Numbered from the stretch's first letter, positions 38,747 through 50,257 are shown. The stretch: 64,000 nucleotides of DNA from Datnioides undecimradiatus (GCA_008933995.1 WARS01000007.1:1800230-1864229), one strand, 5' to 3'. The notes: generated by a model from the sequence alone, not told the origin. Numbers and translations: made by a program.

Positions 38747-38948
38747 CTACTGGAGGACGGACGTCCACGTCCGCACTGTGAGCAGCGCGCACAGGAAGAC
38801 CACTAAGCACGGTGAGGACGAGGAGGCGGGTGATGGCGAGGAGACGTGATGGTGGCTGGAGTGGCTGCGGGCTCTGTCGGGTGGCTGCACTGTGATGTAA
38901 CCATTGATGATGCGAACCAGCGGGGGAGGAGGAGACTGGACCACAGAG
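38747..38948 (-). CDS. trabd2b: trabd2b last coding exon (membrane tail)
   Basis: This exon encodes the C-terminal 66 residues and the TAG stop of a TIKI-family Wnt protease. A strong acceptor precedes it (pyrimidine-rich TCGTCTTCTCTCCTCAG, then CTCTGTGG). Its first base completes a serine codon split after two bases in the previous exon, giving IEES then VVQSPPPPLVRIINGYITVQ. A serine/histidine-rich spacer follows, then the hydrophobic run CLVVFLCALLTV and a short end TWTSVLQ. TIKI proteins are membrane-tethered with the catalytic domain outside the cell. The small residues followed by a hydrophobic end would also suit a GPI-anchor signal, so anchor type is open. Human TRABD2A and TRABD2B, as I remember them, also have DLWVR(I/L)E(E/D)S followed by a proline-rich spacer and a hydrophobic end. 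The tail is otherwise poorly conserved, so the join rests on phase, strand and spacing as well as similarity. Confidence 0.85.
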
Positions 38949-41027
38949 CTGAGGAGAGAAGACGAGAGTGGAAAAGACAAAGTGAATAAATATTTGTCTG
39001 CTGAACGCCCACAAAAGGCCGCCATCAGTGTCTCACTGCGAATGCTGAGGTCCTGCATAAACAACTTCCAGCTAAAGTGGGAAACTTCTGTTATTGTCTG
39101 TCAATCAAATGTTTCAACACGGTCCTCTTGAGGCAGATTAGCCTCAGATTAGACTGGTAACTCTTAATAAATAATACATAATGTTGTTTTCCCGACTTTA
39201 AATGTGTCTGTTTATTATTATTATTGAAAAAGATGGTGGAAATCAATTTTTCTCCAGTTGTCTGACATAATTTATACACGTTATAATTGCTGATTGTGAT
39301 TTTTGGCGTCCAGTTTGCATGACTGAGTTTCAAAAAGAGGCTGAGCTCAATTAAAAAGCCTCTCTGTATTCTGAGTTACAGCAGCAGTCTGTAGACCTTT
39401 AATATTTCCAGATTATTTCCCATATTTATTTAACCATTTAGCATTTTCTTCTATCGTTGCACCGCTGAGCCACTGCGCTGTTCTGTAGGATCGAGAGGAA
39501 AACCGTGGTCCAGAACTGGACTCGACGCTCGGCTGTTGCCAGAGAAAATATGCAGCCTGTGAGAGGAAAACAATGAAAGTAAAAACGATGGTGAAGCAGA
39601 CAAAGGAAAACTTCCACCGCCAGCGGAGCTTTTGCAAATGCAAAACTCCTGAGCATGCAACTCATCGATCAGCTCGAGGCTGCACATCAGCTGCCAATCC
39701 GCACGCCTCCACTCCAGTTCTCTCCCTGTATTGTATATCCTGCCTGCCAGTCTTTGGCTGTCTCCATTTCTCTCTTTATCTGTCTTTCTCTAAACAAGTC
39801 TGCCAATTAAATCATTTCTCCTCCCCTGTTTGATGCAGAGACGGCGGCGCTCGTGTGGTTTTGACTGGGACGCCGCCAGGCAAAACAAATACACAAGTTC
39901 CTGGAGCCAGGATCGCCGGATACCAGCGGGGCCGCAATGTTAAAGAGAACTGATTGCATGATAATATTTCCATTTTACTGGATTTATGCCTTATTGGGAG
40001 AGATTTTTTGACATGCACCGAAATAAAGAAAATTGAAAACACGTCTATCAACATTTCAAAAAGTGAAACTGAGTCACAAGTTTGCCTGCGGACAAATTAG
40101 AGTCGGCTCAGAGGCAGACTGCGAGCTCCTTGGCTAGAGAAGGTTGGGCAGTTGAGTGCCAGACAGCATTGGATTGCCAACAATATGCCGTGTTAGAGTC
40201 GATGATGGATGAGAGGAGCACGACACAAACAGACGGCAGCACACAGATCCCAGTGACGGGCTCCTAATGGAAGAACATAATGTTTCTGTTCTCCTAAAAC
40301 ACCAAACCAGTAAGAGGCCTCTCCAGAATCAAACAGAAGCTTGTTACAGATTGAACTTCATCTGGTGCTGGTTGGCTTGGAATGCAGATCTCACAAGTGT
40401 TACTCACAAATAACAGTTGCCTTGCACTGATCGGTCGTAGCTGCACTGCCTGTAGCTCTGGGCTTTAGTTATTAAACGCACTTTAATATGGAAGATTATT
40501 GCAGACGAAGCATCGAGCAGATTCAGCTGCTACCTTTTTAGATTTATTTCCTTTCAGTTTCTGTAAACAATCCTAACAGATATTTAAATGTTCGGAGAAT
40601 GAAGTTATGAGGCAGGTTTATTTAGGTTTCCCAGGCTGGGAGAGGTGTCAGGAAAGCAGGTATGACACGCTGCTCCGTGACGCCGATGCAGAGCTGCTGG
40701 GCAGTTGTCTCCGTTGCGTCGATTCTCCCTCCCCGTTCCTCACTCAGCCGCCTTTTTTAGGGGACGTTAAAATATACAAAGAGGTGCACCGTGTACACGT
40801 TGTATCGTGTACACAAACAGTGTGTTTCCTCTCCGTTCAAAAACACAGGCCCTCTCAGAAGGAGAGAAAACATTTCTGCAGACATAACGTACACAAATGT
40901 TCACAAAAACCCCCTCTATTCCCGCGAAGAGCAGACGCTGCATGCCGGGATTTCGAACAGTGTATACTGTACATGGAAAAATACATGTTCATACTGGGGT
41001 AAAAAGCACTAGCTGCATTTGTTCCTG

Positions 41028-41028
41028 C

Positions 41029-41071
<43 letters not shown>
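41028..41071. repeat. (CTAT)n tetranucleotide microsatellite
   Basis: Eleven CTAT units without interruption. Confidence 0.97.
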
Positions 41072-41072
<1 letters not shown>

Positions 41073-41736
41073 GAGCTCAACTAACCAGCATGTTTTTGGC
41101 CTGTGGAGTTAAACTGCAGCAGCCTAATGTAAATAGAATTTAAAGCTACATGTACTGAGGCGGATGTGTCGGGAAAAGAAGCGCAGGATGAAATGACAGA
41201 GGCAGCACAGCTGGCAGTTTCAGGCCATGTGCAGATCTGCAGATGTGAACCGCAGATTTCAAACAGTCCGCTGAAATGACATGTGTAACGGTAACAGTAA
41301 TGACTGTGACAGGGCCGGAGTTTAGCTTCCTTTGTGTGCGGTCCAAGTCTCTGTCTGTGCGATGTTAACACTAGCCATAGCAAACAAGCTCCATGTTCCA
41401 CACAGATTAAAGAGGGTCGACTCCGGCATTGCTCGGGAGACACAAAAAGAGCAATTATACACAAATAAAAGGACAGATATTCTTGACTAAGAAGGAAAAA
41501 CATTGTTTTTCACAGTATTACTTATAACAAATCTGGAAATACATCATATAACTATGCAAAAATCATAATCAAAGGAGCAGTGTCACTTCCTCTGTAGACA
41601 TCCCCTATATACGATTCTTATTTTTAGGTAATTACATGCTAATGAAAGCATCATTCTGAAAATTATCCAACAAACCGCACCTTTAAAAGTTTAATCTCAA
41701 TGTAAATGTGCAGACTTTTTAAGCTCCTCAGCAGGA

Positions 41737-41764
<28 letters not shown>
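41737..41764. repeat. (GT)n microsatellite
   Basis: Fourteen uninterrupted GT units, within the last trabd2b intron. Confidence 0.97.
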
Positions 41765-41768
<4 letters not shown>

Positions 41769-42554
41769 ATGAGTTCCTTGCAGGTGCAATGCAAAGATGT
41801 GCAAGCCAGGTAAGCTGGAAACTGCACGACTGCATGCAGGTACGAATGAATGTGACTGTCTGACCCTGTGTGTTGCGCTTCGACTCTTCTTGCATGTGCA
41901 TCCCTCTGGATGGACGGATGGTCAAATCAATTCTCTGCACCCACGCACACAATCGCATGTATGAAAACCCTTACGGCAAACTGAAAAGAAGAAGACTACA
42001 CCTTGCGCGCAGGTCTCCTTTTTGTCTGAAAGGTGAGCTTGTTTTGTTGTCCGGTTACTCCCTGCCTGGAGCTACCGCGAGACCAAAACCGGATACTTAG
42101 CAGGAATTCCCAGGCTGCTATTTTCACATCCAAGACACTTATACCAGCTCGGGACTAGTCTGGACTCATACCTCACTGCAGGGCGGGTGTGGGTATCTCT
42201 GCATGTATACGTGCTGAAGTGTGTGCAGACTGCATGAAGAGTATGGTGATGTGATACGGTGGCTGTTGGAGCCTGCGGCGCCACACCAGGAAGTGTCAGT
42301 TTTATGCTATAGACAAGTGGAGAGACTGAATTACACATTTCCAATTTCCCCTCTGACATCCTCTCCATCTTTCTTCTCCTATGCTCTTTTCTTTTCTCCC
42401 CACCTGTGACCTTGTGCCTCACCTATTCCACACTTCTCCTCATCTCCTTTCCGCAGGAAAAGAGACAGACAAGCCATTGATGGACGATGTATGCAACAAA
42501 GAAATCAGATTCTTATAGACTGTCATGTTTTCCTCCCGCTCTCTGTACCCTCAC

Positions 42555-42830
42555 CTCTCCTCGATGCGAACCCAGAGGTCGTTGAAATGCCGGTGCCGCT
42601 GCTTCTTCTGCTTGTTCCGCCTCTTTTTCTTCAGCATTTTCCTCTCGGCTTTCTCCAGCAGCTCCAGGCTGTCTGGCGGCAGAAGCATGTGGGGCAGCAG
42701 ATCATCCTCCAGGGGACGCCCCTGATCATCCTCTTTGTGGGGGAGCTCATGGAGGAAAGGCTCCAGGAGGGGAGACTCATCGGGATGCTCTTCTGTCTCA
42801 GGAGACGTAGGTCTGGAAGATGACCTCCTG
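42555..42830 (-). CDS. trabd2b: trabd2b penultimate coding exon (linker, basic cluster, FNDLWVRIEE)
   Basis: The 276-nt exon is bounded by acceptor CCCAG and donor GTGAGG, with phase 2 on both sides. It encodes a stalk between the TraB domain and the membrane tail. Residues 1-50 of the exon are rich in S, P, E and D (RRSSSRPTSPETEEHPDESP at the start). A leucine-rich piece LLPHMLLPPDSLELLEKAER follows, then the basic cluster KMLKKKRRNKQKKQRHRH, then FNDLWVRIEE. From memory, human TRABD2B has HLLLPDSL, a basic stretch and FNDLWVRIED in the same order, whereas TRABD2A has FSDLWVRLEE; this favours trabd2b over trabd2a. If the donor were ignored the frame would stop at once (TGA inside GTGAGG), but the phase-matched last exon makes splicing far more likely. 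The acceptor is a tandem CAGCAG. Confidence 0.92.
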
Positions 42831-42833
42831 CTG
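42828..42833 (-). other. trabd2b: Tandem NAGNAG splice acceptor of trabd2b
   Basis: On the minus strand the intron/exon border reads CCCAGCAGGAGG. Use of either AG keeps the reading frame: the first gives Ser-Arg-Arg-Ser after the intron, the second drops one residue to give Arg-Arg-Ser. NAGNAG acceptors are known to give single-residue isoforms in many genes. The upstream tract (CTCTCATGTTCACC) is only moderately pyrimidine-rich. Confidence 0.75.
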
Positions 42834-43443
42834 GGTGAACATGAGAGACTTTTGTCGTTTACACTTAACTATTGGATGTGACACTTAATGTCAGCGTGCG
42901 TGTGATCTGCACGATATCATAAAGAATTCTTGGGTTAAACAGTATCAGGGCTGGAATTTCTTTTCTGTTTATGGGTTTTCTTCTTCAGCACCAGGACCTG
43001 CAGCAGCTTAGGGAGTTCAGCAAAGATTGCAGATTTAAGCTGATTTTAGCTGTTTGCATGCAAATGACAGTAGACAAAGCCATATTTGTTTTCCTGTAAT
43101 GTCAGTGGAGTGTGTGGCAAATAATAGTTCACCAAACCTATGCCAATACATAATTAAATTTGGTTTTGGGGGAAGACGGGCAGAGTGTGGAACTGCAGGG
43201 GGGCAGTAACACAAAGATCCTCTATCTACCTTTTAGATATCAACTGCCTGCGAGGGTTAGATCCTGAACCTAATGCCATGATGATGGAGAAGTGGATTAT
43301 GCTGCCGGACTGGTTTCCATGGACACCGTGATGCTTTGTTTTTAATTCTATATGTGATGTGTCATCCTTAAAGTTTACTGAGGACATACTGAGGAATATT
43401 ATGATGCGTTTCTTTAATGTGACCTGGTTAAAGCAGATGTGCC

Positions 43444-43540
43444 AGGAAAGGAAAGGAAAAGAAAGGAAAGGAAATGAGGAAGGAAAAGAAAGGAAAGGAA
43501 AGGAAAGGAGAGGAAAGGAAAGGAAAGGAAAGGAAAGGAG
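43444..43540. repeat. (GGAAA)n purine tract
   Basis: About 97 bp of GGAAA-type pentamers with scattered changes. It creates spurious long frames on both strands. Confidence 0.95.
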
Positions 43541-44699
43541 GATTTCCTGCAATGTAAGAACAGGATGCTGTCTAATAGAGAACATGTCCAAGATTTTCTG
43601 GAAAAACAAATAAAAGTACGGGAATGGGAAGCATGAGAGAGAAACCAAAGCGCATCTCTCTGATTAAAGACGCTGCCACTCCTGATGAGCTGCCGGACGT
43701 CTCTACAGAGGTCAGCATCTGTCCTCATGCAGTCATCATACCATGCAAACACATACAGGCTGGGTCACATGCAGGTTGATCCCGGCTTGTGTGTGCGTGT
43801 GTTTGTTCGTTCACACACACAAAGATCTGCAGTGAGATAGCCACCCGCACTGTGTGCCATGCTAGACTGCACTACATGCTTCACAGCAGGAGGTATGAGC
43901 TCTGCTGAGGTCGGCCTTTTCAACAACACATCATTGGTGGTTTTGTCAGACGTATCTGCGCTGCCATCTGTACAGTAAAACAGAAAAAATAAAAGGCACC
44001 GCTGAGCAGGAGACATCAGCCGGCAGATGTTTTTAAATATGAGTTCCCTGCAGCTATCCCACCACCACACCCCGCTGCTTGACTCCATATCCTCTAAAAC
44101 ACAAACTGTCCAAAGCTGCTGCATATCAAAGTATATCAGACTTCCTTTTACTTATAATTTACCTTTTTTTTAATCCAAAATATGAAACAGAAAATGTATC
44201 AGAAGCATGTTACCTTGGGTGGATAACATTTAATACTGCTGTATTGCCTCCTTGGTTGCACACACACGTTAAAGCTTCTTACTTAAAGTTAAACCTTAAG
44301 TCATCATCCTTAAAACTGCACCACTGGTTGACTCGATGGCAGCCACGGTCACTTGTGGTACCACTAACTGTTGCATAATGCAGCAAACGCTCTGGACACT
44401 GGAGTAGCTAATGTGCCAGCAATACGACAGAAATGAAACCAGGGTATCGGTTCACAGTGCAGCTAAACAACCTCACAATGATTTAATAAAGAACTCAGTC
44501 CAGCCTAAGACTGCCAGGATGGTACCAGTACAATACAATTCCAAACAGTAATGCTGGATTACATACATATATTGTTTCATATGAAGCCCCTTTTGCATGC
44601 AAGGCCAACTTAAATTGAGTATGGGAATGGCGGACTCCGCCACTAATGAGTGAGTAAATAGGTTGAGTTGCTATTGTTGAGAACATGCCAGTGATAAAT

Positions 44700-45075
44700 A
44701 TCATGACATGAAAATTTTAAAGTTATAGACTTTTACAAATAAATGAGCGTCTGTTACATTCCAGCCAATGAGTTCTTTCGATACTGACTAAGCCAATCAC
44801 TTCCTCTGTATTACACAATATGGAGCTTTCAGTCTGGTGTCTGGTGTGACACATCGATGTGATGGAGCACTGGAAGTGATGCGTTTTATGTCAGCCAACA
44901 ACCAACAATGATTGGTTCACCAGAGCTGAGGGGCGCAGCAACTGTAGCTACAGAGTAGACTGTATCAGCTTGAATCATGTGGAGCCTGAGGCATCGTTAG
45001 CATGTTGACAGCATCCGTGTAATTACTCTCCCAGCCAGAAGGGGGAGACAAATGTCCTGCACTTTAGCTTTAAGA
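44700..45075 (+). repeat. Dispersed repeat R1, copy B
   Basis: This is the second copy of the repeat at 1328-1650, same orientation, inside a trabd2b intron. It keeps CCAGCCAATGAGTT, TCTGGTGTCTGG, CAATGATTGGTTCA, AGAGCTGAGG, AGCTACAGAG and CATCCG in order and has an extra block near 44860-44885. The words CACTTCCTCTGTATTACACA upstream are also familiar from fish repeats. No frame is shared with copy A. Confidence 0.72.
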
Positions 45076-46515
45076 ATCTTAAATTTAAAGCTAATAGATT
45101 AAACTAACAACTTCACTGCTTCTGAATCTAATGTTTAAACCAAGTGTCGTAACAAAGAGTAAAGGAATGTAAAGCTAACTGTTAAGGATCCCTATTTAAC
45201 ATATTTAACAGTACAATTAATATGATGATTGACCTAAGGAGTCAGGTTTATGATTCTAGTACTGAATGCTTTAAATATAGATCCTTTTGAGTACATCGGG
45301 GCTCTGAATCTGGCTATTTATGTTCTCCTCTGTGACCACCCTCTTCTGAGCCTCTTATGTGATTAGCAGCGCGGTGGTTCTTTACCATTAAATAAACACA
45401 AAGTAAGCTCTCCCGCCTGAACAGTGCAAGTACTGGAATAAAACGATGACAAACTTCAAAATGAGGCGATGAAACAAATAGTAACGTTTAGGGGCCATTT
45501 TGGAGAGAGTGAGCCCTCCAAAAGGGGGGAATCAGTCAACGGATAACCAGCGCAGTCAGTACAGTCTGCAGATTATTTGCAGACAACACATTTCTCACAG
45601 GGGCTGAGCAGAGCTTGAACATCTGTTTTGGGTCTTTTAAATGAACGCAGACCAACTATGGAGTTGTGCTCGCTTGGAAAATGATTTCCCATTCGAAATC
45701 CAGTCAGTGAATAAGTTGAGAGAAATCTATATTCCTGTCAGGGCCATGAGGCGGCGGCTGCCCCGTATCATGTGGCCGGGACATGAAACCCTACACCCGT
45801 TTAAGTGATAAAATATGGGTCTTGGAGTTTTGCAGACCTGGGTTTTCGGAAGAAATCATAATGTGCAACAACTATGGAGAAACATAATATCTTCCACCCA
45901 GCTCTTTATCCTTCAGTACAGTGAGCGCTTCAGATTTCTCACCTTCTCTGCTGTTTTCTAATGTTTCTCAGACTTTTTTTCTGCGCAATATGGAAAATTA
46001 TAACTTCAAACTGAAATATTCCCAGACCGGTCTGAAAAGTGTAGTTCTCCAAACTGTCTGGAGAAATTTCTTGCTTTGTTTGGTGTCATGGGATAAGTTT
46101 ATCTAAGCCAGTATGTATTTTTTTTATTAATTCATTCTTGGTTGATCTAATGTCTGAAATCATACTTAATCAGTCTCATCGGCAGTTTGGTATTTCCTCA
46201 TTAGTGCAAATAAAGCTTGTTGTCCCTTTTCCAGGCAGATTTAGCAGAAGGATTTGGAGGATTTGTGGTACTTTAGCTCATGAACAGGAAAAAAAAGGTT
46301 CAGCCTTGCATAAAATCTAAATTATAAGAAAAACATTTTGATTTGAGGAGGAAAATTGCTGTAATTTAGCAAAATTAGAAGCTCGTATAATATTGGGGGA
46401 TTCATTGAATTTGCACAGCGCACTGCCATGATAAATCACACAATCCAGTCCGGATAAATGTGTCGCTAGATGATGTATGTGTGTGTGTTTAAGGGCGTTT
46501 TGGCAGTAAATTTAC

Positions 46516-46606
46516 CTGTTTATGGGCTGCCCAGCAGGAGTGTGCTCCACCTCGTATCCCTGGCGACGAAGCACGTCAATGACTGTATTGTTGCCGAGAA
46601 AGTGAC
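46516..46606 (-). CDS. trabd2b: trabd2b exon encoding the end of the TraB/TIKI catalytic domain
   Basis: The 91-nt exon has a clean acceptor (TTTCTTTTGTCGCAG) and donor (CAG then GTAAAT), entering in phase 1 and leaving in phase 2. With the split first glycine it reads [20 protein letters not shown] and then [10 protein letters not shown]. This is the signature end of TIKI metalloproteases, which cleave an N-terminal segment from Wnt ligands and so inhibit Wnt signalling, using Mn or Co ions. The leading G-H is the last half of the second GxxH motif (GAGH in the family), whose histidine is among the conserved active-site residues. From memory, human TRABD2B reads [17 protein letters not shown] and TRABD2A reads GHFMGNNTVLDVLRREG, so FLGNNTVID and TPAGQ point to trabd2b while RRQGYEVEH is nearer to 2A. 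No key residue is missing. The first GxxH motif lies in exons outside the window. Confidence 0.95.
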
Positions 46607-46989
46607 CTGCGACAAAAGAAAGACCAAAGATGACCTCCACTTCTGAATGCTAATAATGAGTTACTGCAAGTAAATTGAAACTTTCCTTCTATCTGCACTG
46701 TATAAGAAAAAGTATAAGACCACAAAGGCGTTTAAAACAAATATAACCCTAAATAAGTGAGCGGAGAGGTTGTTCTGTGCAGAATCACACTGAACTCAGG
46801 CGATGTTCATTCTTTTATTGGAGCGTGAACGTGAAAATGTACATTTCTCTGTGCAGGAAGCAACAAGTGTCACTTTGCTGCAGAGCGTCGATACTGGCGG
46901 ACATTATACGTAATGTTCTGTTTGAAGGAATGAACATGAAATGAAATGAACGTGACATGAAGGGCTGAAATGTGTTAGCCAGCGTCCTA

Positions 46990-47235
46990 AACATCTACTC
47001 TTCTCTGCATCCCACCTCCTTCTTTCACTTGCTTAGTCCCTCAACATTCATTATTCCTGCTCATCTTTTCCTCCTCTCTCTTTCAGGAACTATCCTCCTC
47101 TATCTTTGATCATTCTTCCTCCCCTCATATCTGCCTCCCTTCCTGCTTCCCCTTCCATTTTCACCGCTCTCCTTCCTTATCTCTAACTTCCCCCTCGTCT
47201 CCCTCTTCCGCTCTTCCTCCCTCTGACCCTCTCAG
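46990..47235 (+). repeat. Pyrimidine-rich tract
   Basis: About 245 bp of mostly C and T on the plus strand (purine-rich on the trabd2b sense strand), without a clean unit. It ends right before the candidate regulatory stretch 47240-47460. Confidence 0.8.
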
Positions 47236-47239
47236 CTCC

Positions 47240-47460
47240 GTGAAGTGGGGGCATTGAGGCTTCAGGTTGCCATGTCAAGAGGTCTCCATTCTTCCCCTCA
47301 CTCTGACAAGGGGGAGCAGGGGCCCATTGTTTGGGCCTGCTCAGCCGTGGCACCACAGAGCTGTGTAAACAATGAGCCCCGGCACTTTAATCTGGCCCAG
47401 AGCCATCGATGGAGAGAGGCTGGCCCTGGTGCACTATGGGAGCCATGATGCTGCCCCATC
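47240..47460. promoter_or_regulatory. Candidate conserved noncoding element with SOX and FOX motifs
   Basis: GC-balanced sequence holds CCATTGTT (47324-47331) and, in opposite orientation, AACAATG (47368-47374), which overlaps the FOX core TGTAAACA (47364-47371). Short inverted words GGGGCCCATTG and CAATGAGCCCC surround the SOX sites. A plus-strand frame (47245-47448) exists but has no recognised domain and runs against the gene. The motif arrangement suggests an intronic enhancer; conservation is untested. Confidence 0.35.
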
Positions 47461-48124
47461 TCTAGAGCTAATCAGTGTTGCTATGATCATGTCCTAGTTT
47501 GCAATAGCCGTGGCTGTTGATAGCTGTTCCTGGTAAATGGTAGTGAATTTCACCTGCCTTGCTTAGAGAAGCAGCAACCCACGAGAATCAAGACTGATGT
47601 TCCTTTAAAAAGCTGCCAAGCTTTGCAGCAGCTTGTCCCTTCTATTTGATCTGTTTCTAGTGTGCACAAATAGAAAAGTATACGTTTTTGTTAATGTGCC
47701 TCTCTAAATCATCTAAGAGGCTGCGTGTGGGAGGAACCAACAGTTGCAACATGCATTTATTTTCACTTTGAGCTGAAACCGTTATCGGTACAGGTGGTCG
47801 GTTAAATGACCAGCGAGCGGCCCTCAGACTCTCAATGGGAGCTGGAGAGCAGAGCGAGACAGAGAGACAGAGACCGAGTTTTCCAGCCGGCCCACGTTTC
47901 GAAACAACTCACTGTGATTTATGTGCGTTTACGTCAGGGGATTAAGGTGGGACAAATGGAGCTGTTCGGCACAATGTAGGGCCACAGAGGGAGGCGGCGG
48001 GGTTGGGAGGTGGGAGGCGGGGGTTCCAAATACTTCAAAGGGACACACACACACACAAATACGCAAGTCTAATAGGAGGTAAACCATCAATTCTGACACG
48101 TCCCCCAAGGCTTGAATGCGTTTC

Positions 48125-48138
48125 GGGGGGGGGGGGGG
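48125..48138. repeat. G14 homopolymer
   Basis: Fourteen consecutive G. Confidence 0.95.
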
Positions 48139-48534
48139 CTAAGTGTGTGTTTGGAGAGTTGGGAAAAAGTGTTTTTATATGTGGCACAAAAAACTGAGAA
48201 GAAATGTTCAAAAGATGCATTTTAGCGTCTTTTTTCTGTCACGTCAAACTGTTACAAAGACAAAAATATATGTGTCTTAAAGAAACATCAGAGATTATCA
48301 TACGGAAAGGCCAAATACCCTAGTTCTCATGGACCAACTGCACAACTTCACACACCTTTCTAAAAGGACTTGTTCTTAAAACTATAGTTCTTATCATTAT
48401 TACCATTATTAAATGTAATACTTAAAAAAGGTGGAGACATTTAGAGCTAATTTCACAATTCCATGCTGCAAGAATTTCCCATGAAGGCTATTTTCATGAG
48501 CTGCCCACCTTAACAGGGACATACTTTCATACTT

Positions 48535-48554
48535 GAATAAATAAATAAATAAAA
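48535..48554. repeat. (AATA)n tract
   Basis: Five AATA units. Confidence 0.9.
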
Positions 48555-50033
48555 GGTCAAACATGCAGCCTGCCGGCGAGCCAAACTCCTGGAATTACAA
48601 ACAAATACGAGATGCAGACGTCTTTGATTCCAAATGATTGATGCCCCGGAAAGAGGCAGAGAGAAAATGAGGTTTCACAGTCTCTGCGTTTTCCTCAGTG
48701 TGCGACGTAGCCTTTGGCAACTGACCCGAGGCCTGAAGCCTAAATATGCCAGGTGATTTGGGGCAAGTGCCTCGCGCTGTTTCGCCCCCATACCGCTGAT
48801 AATTAGTGCCCAGCGATACTATGACACAGATCTCACACTGATTATCAACAGTGTGGCTCAATTCCCCAGAACACCATGTAAGCTGGGTTTCATTTCAACT
48901 GTTCTGTATCTGTACTTTGATAACTAACAAAATAAATGTGCATCTTTTCATCCTATTCCCGCCAGAGGTGAATTCATTCTCTCTGCAGAGGACTCTAATA
49001 ATCCAAGTAACACGCTTTCACTGACGAGACATCTGAATTATACAAACAGGCTCATCCTGCATGTCTAAATCCCAAAGGAAAGCATCGACGGCTTCCTGTT
49101 CATTTCTCTGTTTAAAAGGCGCTGTCGGATTCTGAACAGCCGAAAAACCTTTGTCCTAGTCCTGGTAGAAACGTCAACGTCAGGGTCTGAGAGTTTTTTA
49201 GGGTTTGGGACCCACACATCAGCAAAACTACGTCCATATTTACTTTTATCAAGTACAGCATGAAACCTTTCTGTATTAGCGTGTTTCACCAACTAGACCT
49301 ATTCTGTTACGATATCCCAATGTGTCCAACAATTCCAACACTAGGAGAAATCTGCGACGCTGAGGGAACGCTGAGGGAATCCTAACTGGGAGATACTAAA
49401 AGCAATGAAGACAGCAACTCCCATGATCCCACGCTACTTCAGAACATCACCAGACTTGTTAATGTTTCGATTGAGAGACTCTTGGTAGTGGAAAATTAGA
49501 TACCGTGTGTTTAAAACCTTCAATATTTGCATTAAAACAAAGCGGCCGTGTTAACTGTGGAAAGCTCGATGCAGCGTAACTGACACGTGAACGTTTTGCC
49601 ATTTGTCTGCGCTGTATTAAGTCTGGTTCTGCCGAGTTGCTCTCACAGATGTTTTCGTTGCGTGGCTTTGTTAAACATGTTGACTCACACAGTCCCAGTC
49701 AGTTTTTCTGCTTGTTGGTTGTCTCACGGCAAATCGAAATGAAAACACGTCAGCGCACCCCGAGAATGAGCAGCTGTACGTTCTGCTCTTTGATAACTCG
49801 ACGTTCCAACTGACTCTGTTGTTCTGATCTGAAGATTGTTACAGTGTTTCCACCACGAGCCGCAGAACGTGTCGCTTCAGTGGTGCTTTAGGTTTCCTCC
49901 ATAAGAGAGAGGAGTAGTCATATGTACTTAGCCTCTTACTAGACAGCTACAACCCACGTCAGGCCCCAAGCCGCACTTTAAGAAGCACACTTCTGGAGTG
50001 GCATCTGTGACATCTGACATATATTTCCACAGA

Positions 50034-50043
50034 TTTATTTATT
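50034..50043 (-). terminator. Doubled AATAAA polyadenylation-type signal
   Basis: The minus strand reads AAATAAATAAATC here, giving two overlapping AATAAA hexamers. They lie about 215 nt past the stop codon of the candidate exon 50258-50364 and are followed by the modestly GU-rich stretch TCTGTGGAAATATATGTC. Such hexamers are common by chance in AT-rich DNA. Confidence 0.3.
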
Positions 50044-50257
50044 TAGGGCAATTTCATACATTTTAAAATCTATGAAATGGGCCAAAAATATGTACATCAA
50101 TGCACAATATGTTGACTGTACGTCTCTGCAGCAGCACTGAGCGAGGGGAGATGGTAGAGATAAAGACCAGGGACAGACCTGAAAGCTCCCATTCACAGCT
50201 GCCTCCCTACACGCAGCGACATTCATACGTGGGACCGGCGAGTTAAAGGGACACAGA

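Larger units (their letters stand above)
38949..42554 (-). other. trabd2b: trabd2b last intron (phase 2), 3.6 kb
   Basis: The intron starts GTGAGG and ends CTCAG on the minus strand. It contains a CTAT tetranucleotide tract (41028-41071) and a GT microsatellite (41737-41764). No other exon or clear transposon is seen; a minus-strand frame over 41081-41503 has no protein-like features. Confidence 0.8.
42831..46515 (-). other. trabd2b: trabd2b intron (phase 2), 3.7 kb
   Basis: The intron begins GTAAA and ends CCCAG on the minus strand. It carries a GGAAA tract (43444-43540) and a copy of repeat R1 (44700-45075). No further exon is seen. Confidence 0.8.

Noticed and set aside
43226-43752. Long overlapping frames rich in FLSFPFLSFP or KERKGKERKG
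   Set aside because: They are translations of the GGAAA purine tract.
47245-47448. Plus-strand frame of 67 codons after an acceptor-like CTCTCAG
   Set aside because: It runs against trabd2b, has no recognised domain and no donor partner; a noncoding regulatory reading fits better.
49065-49292. 75-codon minus-strand frame with protein-like composition (NTERFHAVLDKSKYGRSF)
   Set aside because: No family recognised, no convincing splice sites, and frames of this length are expected by chance in 64 kb.
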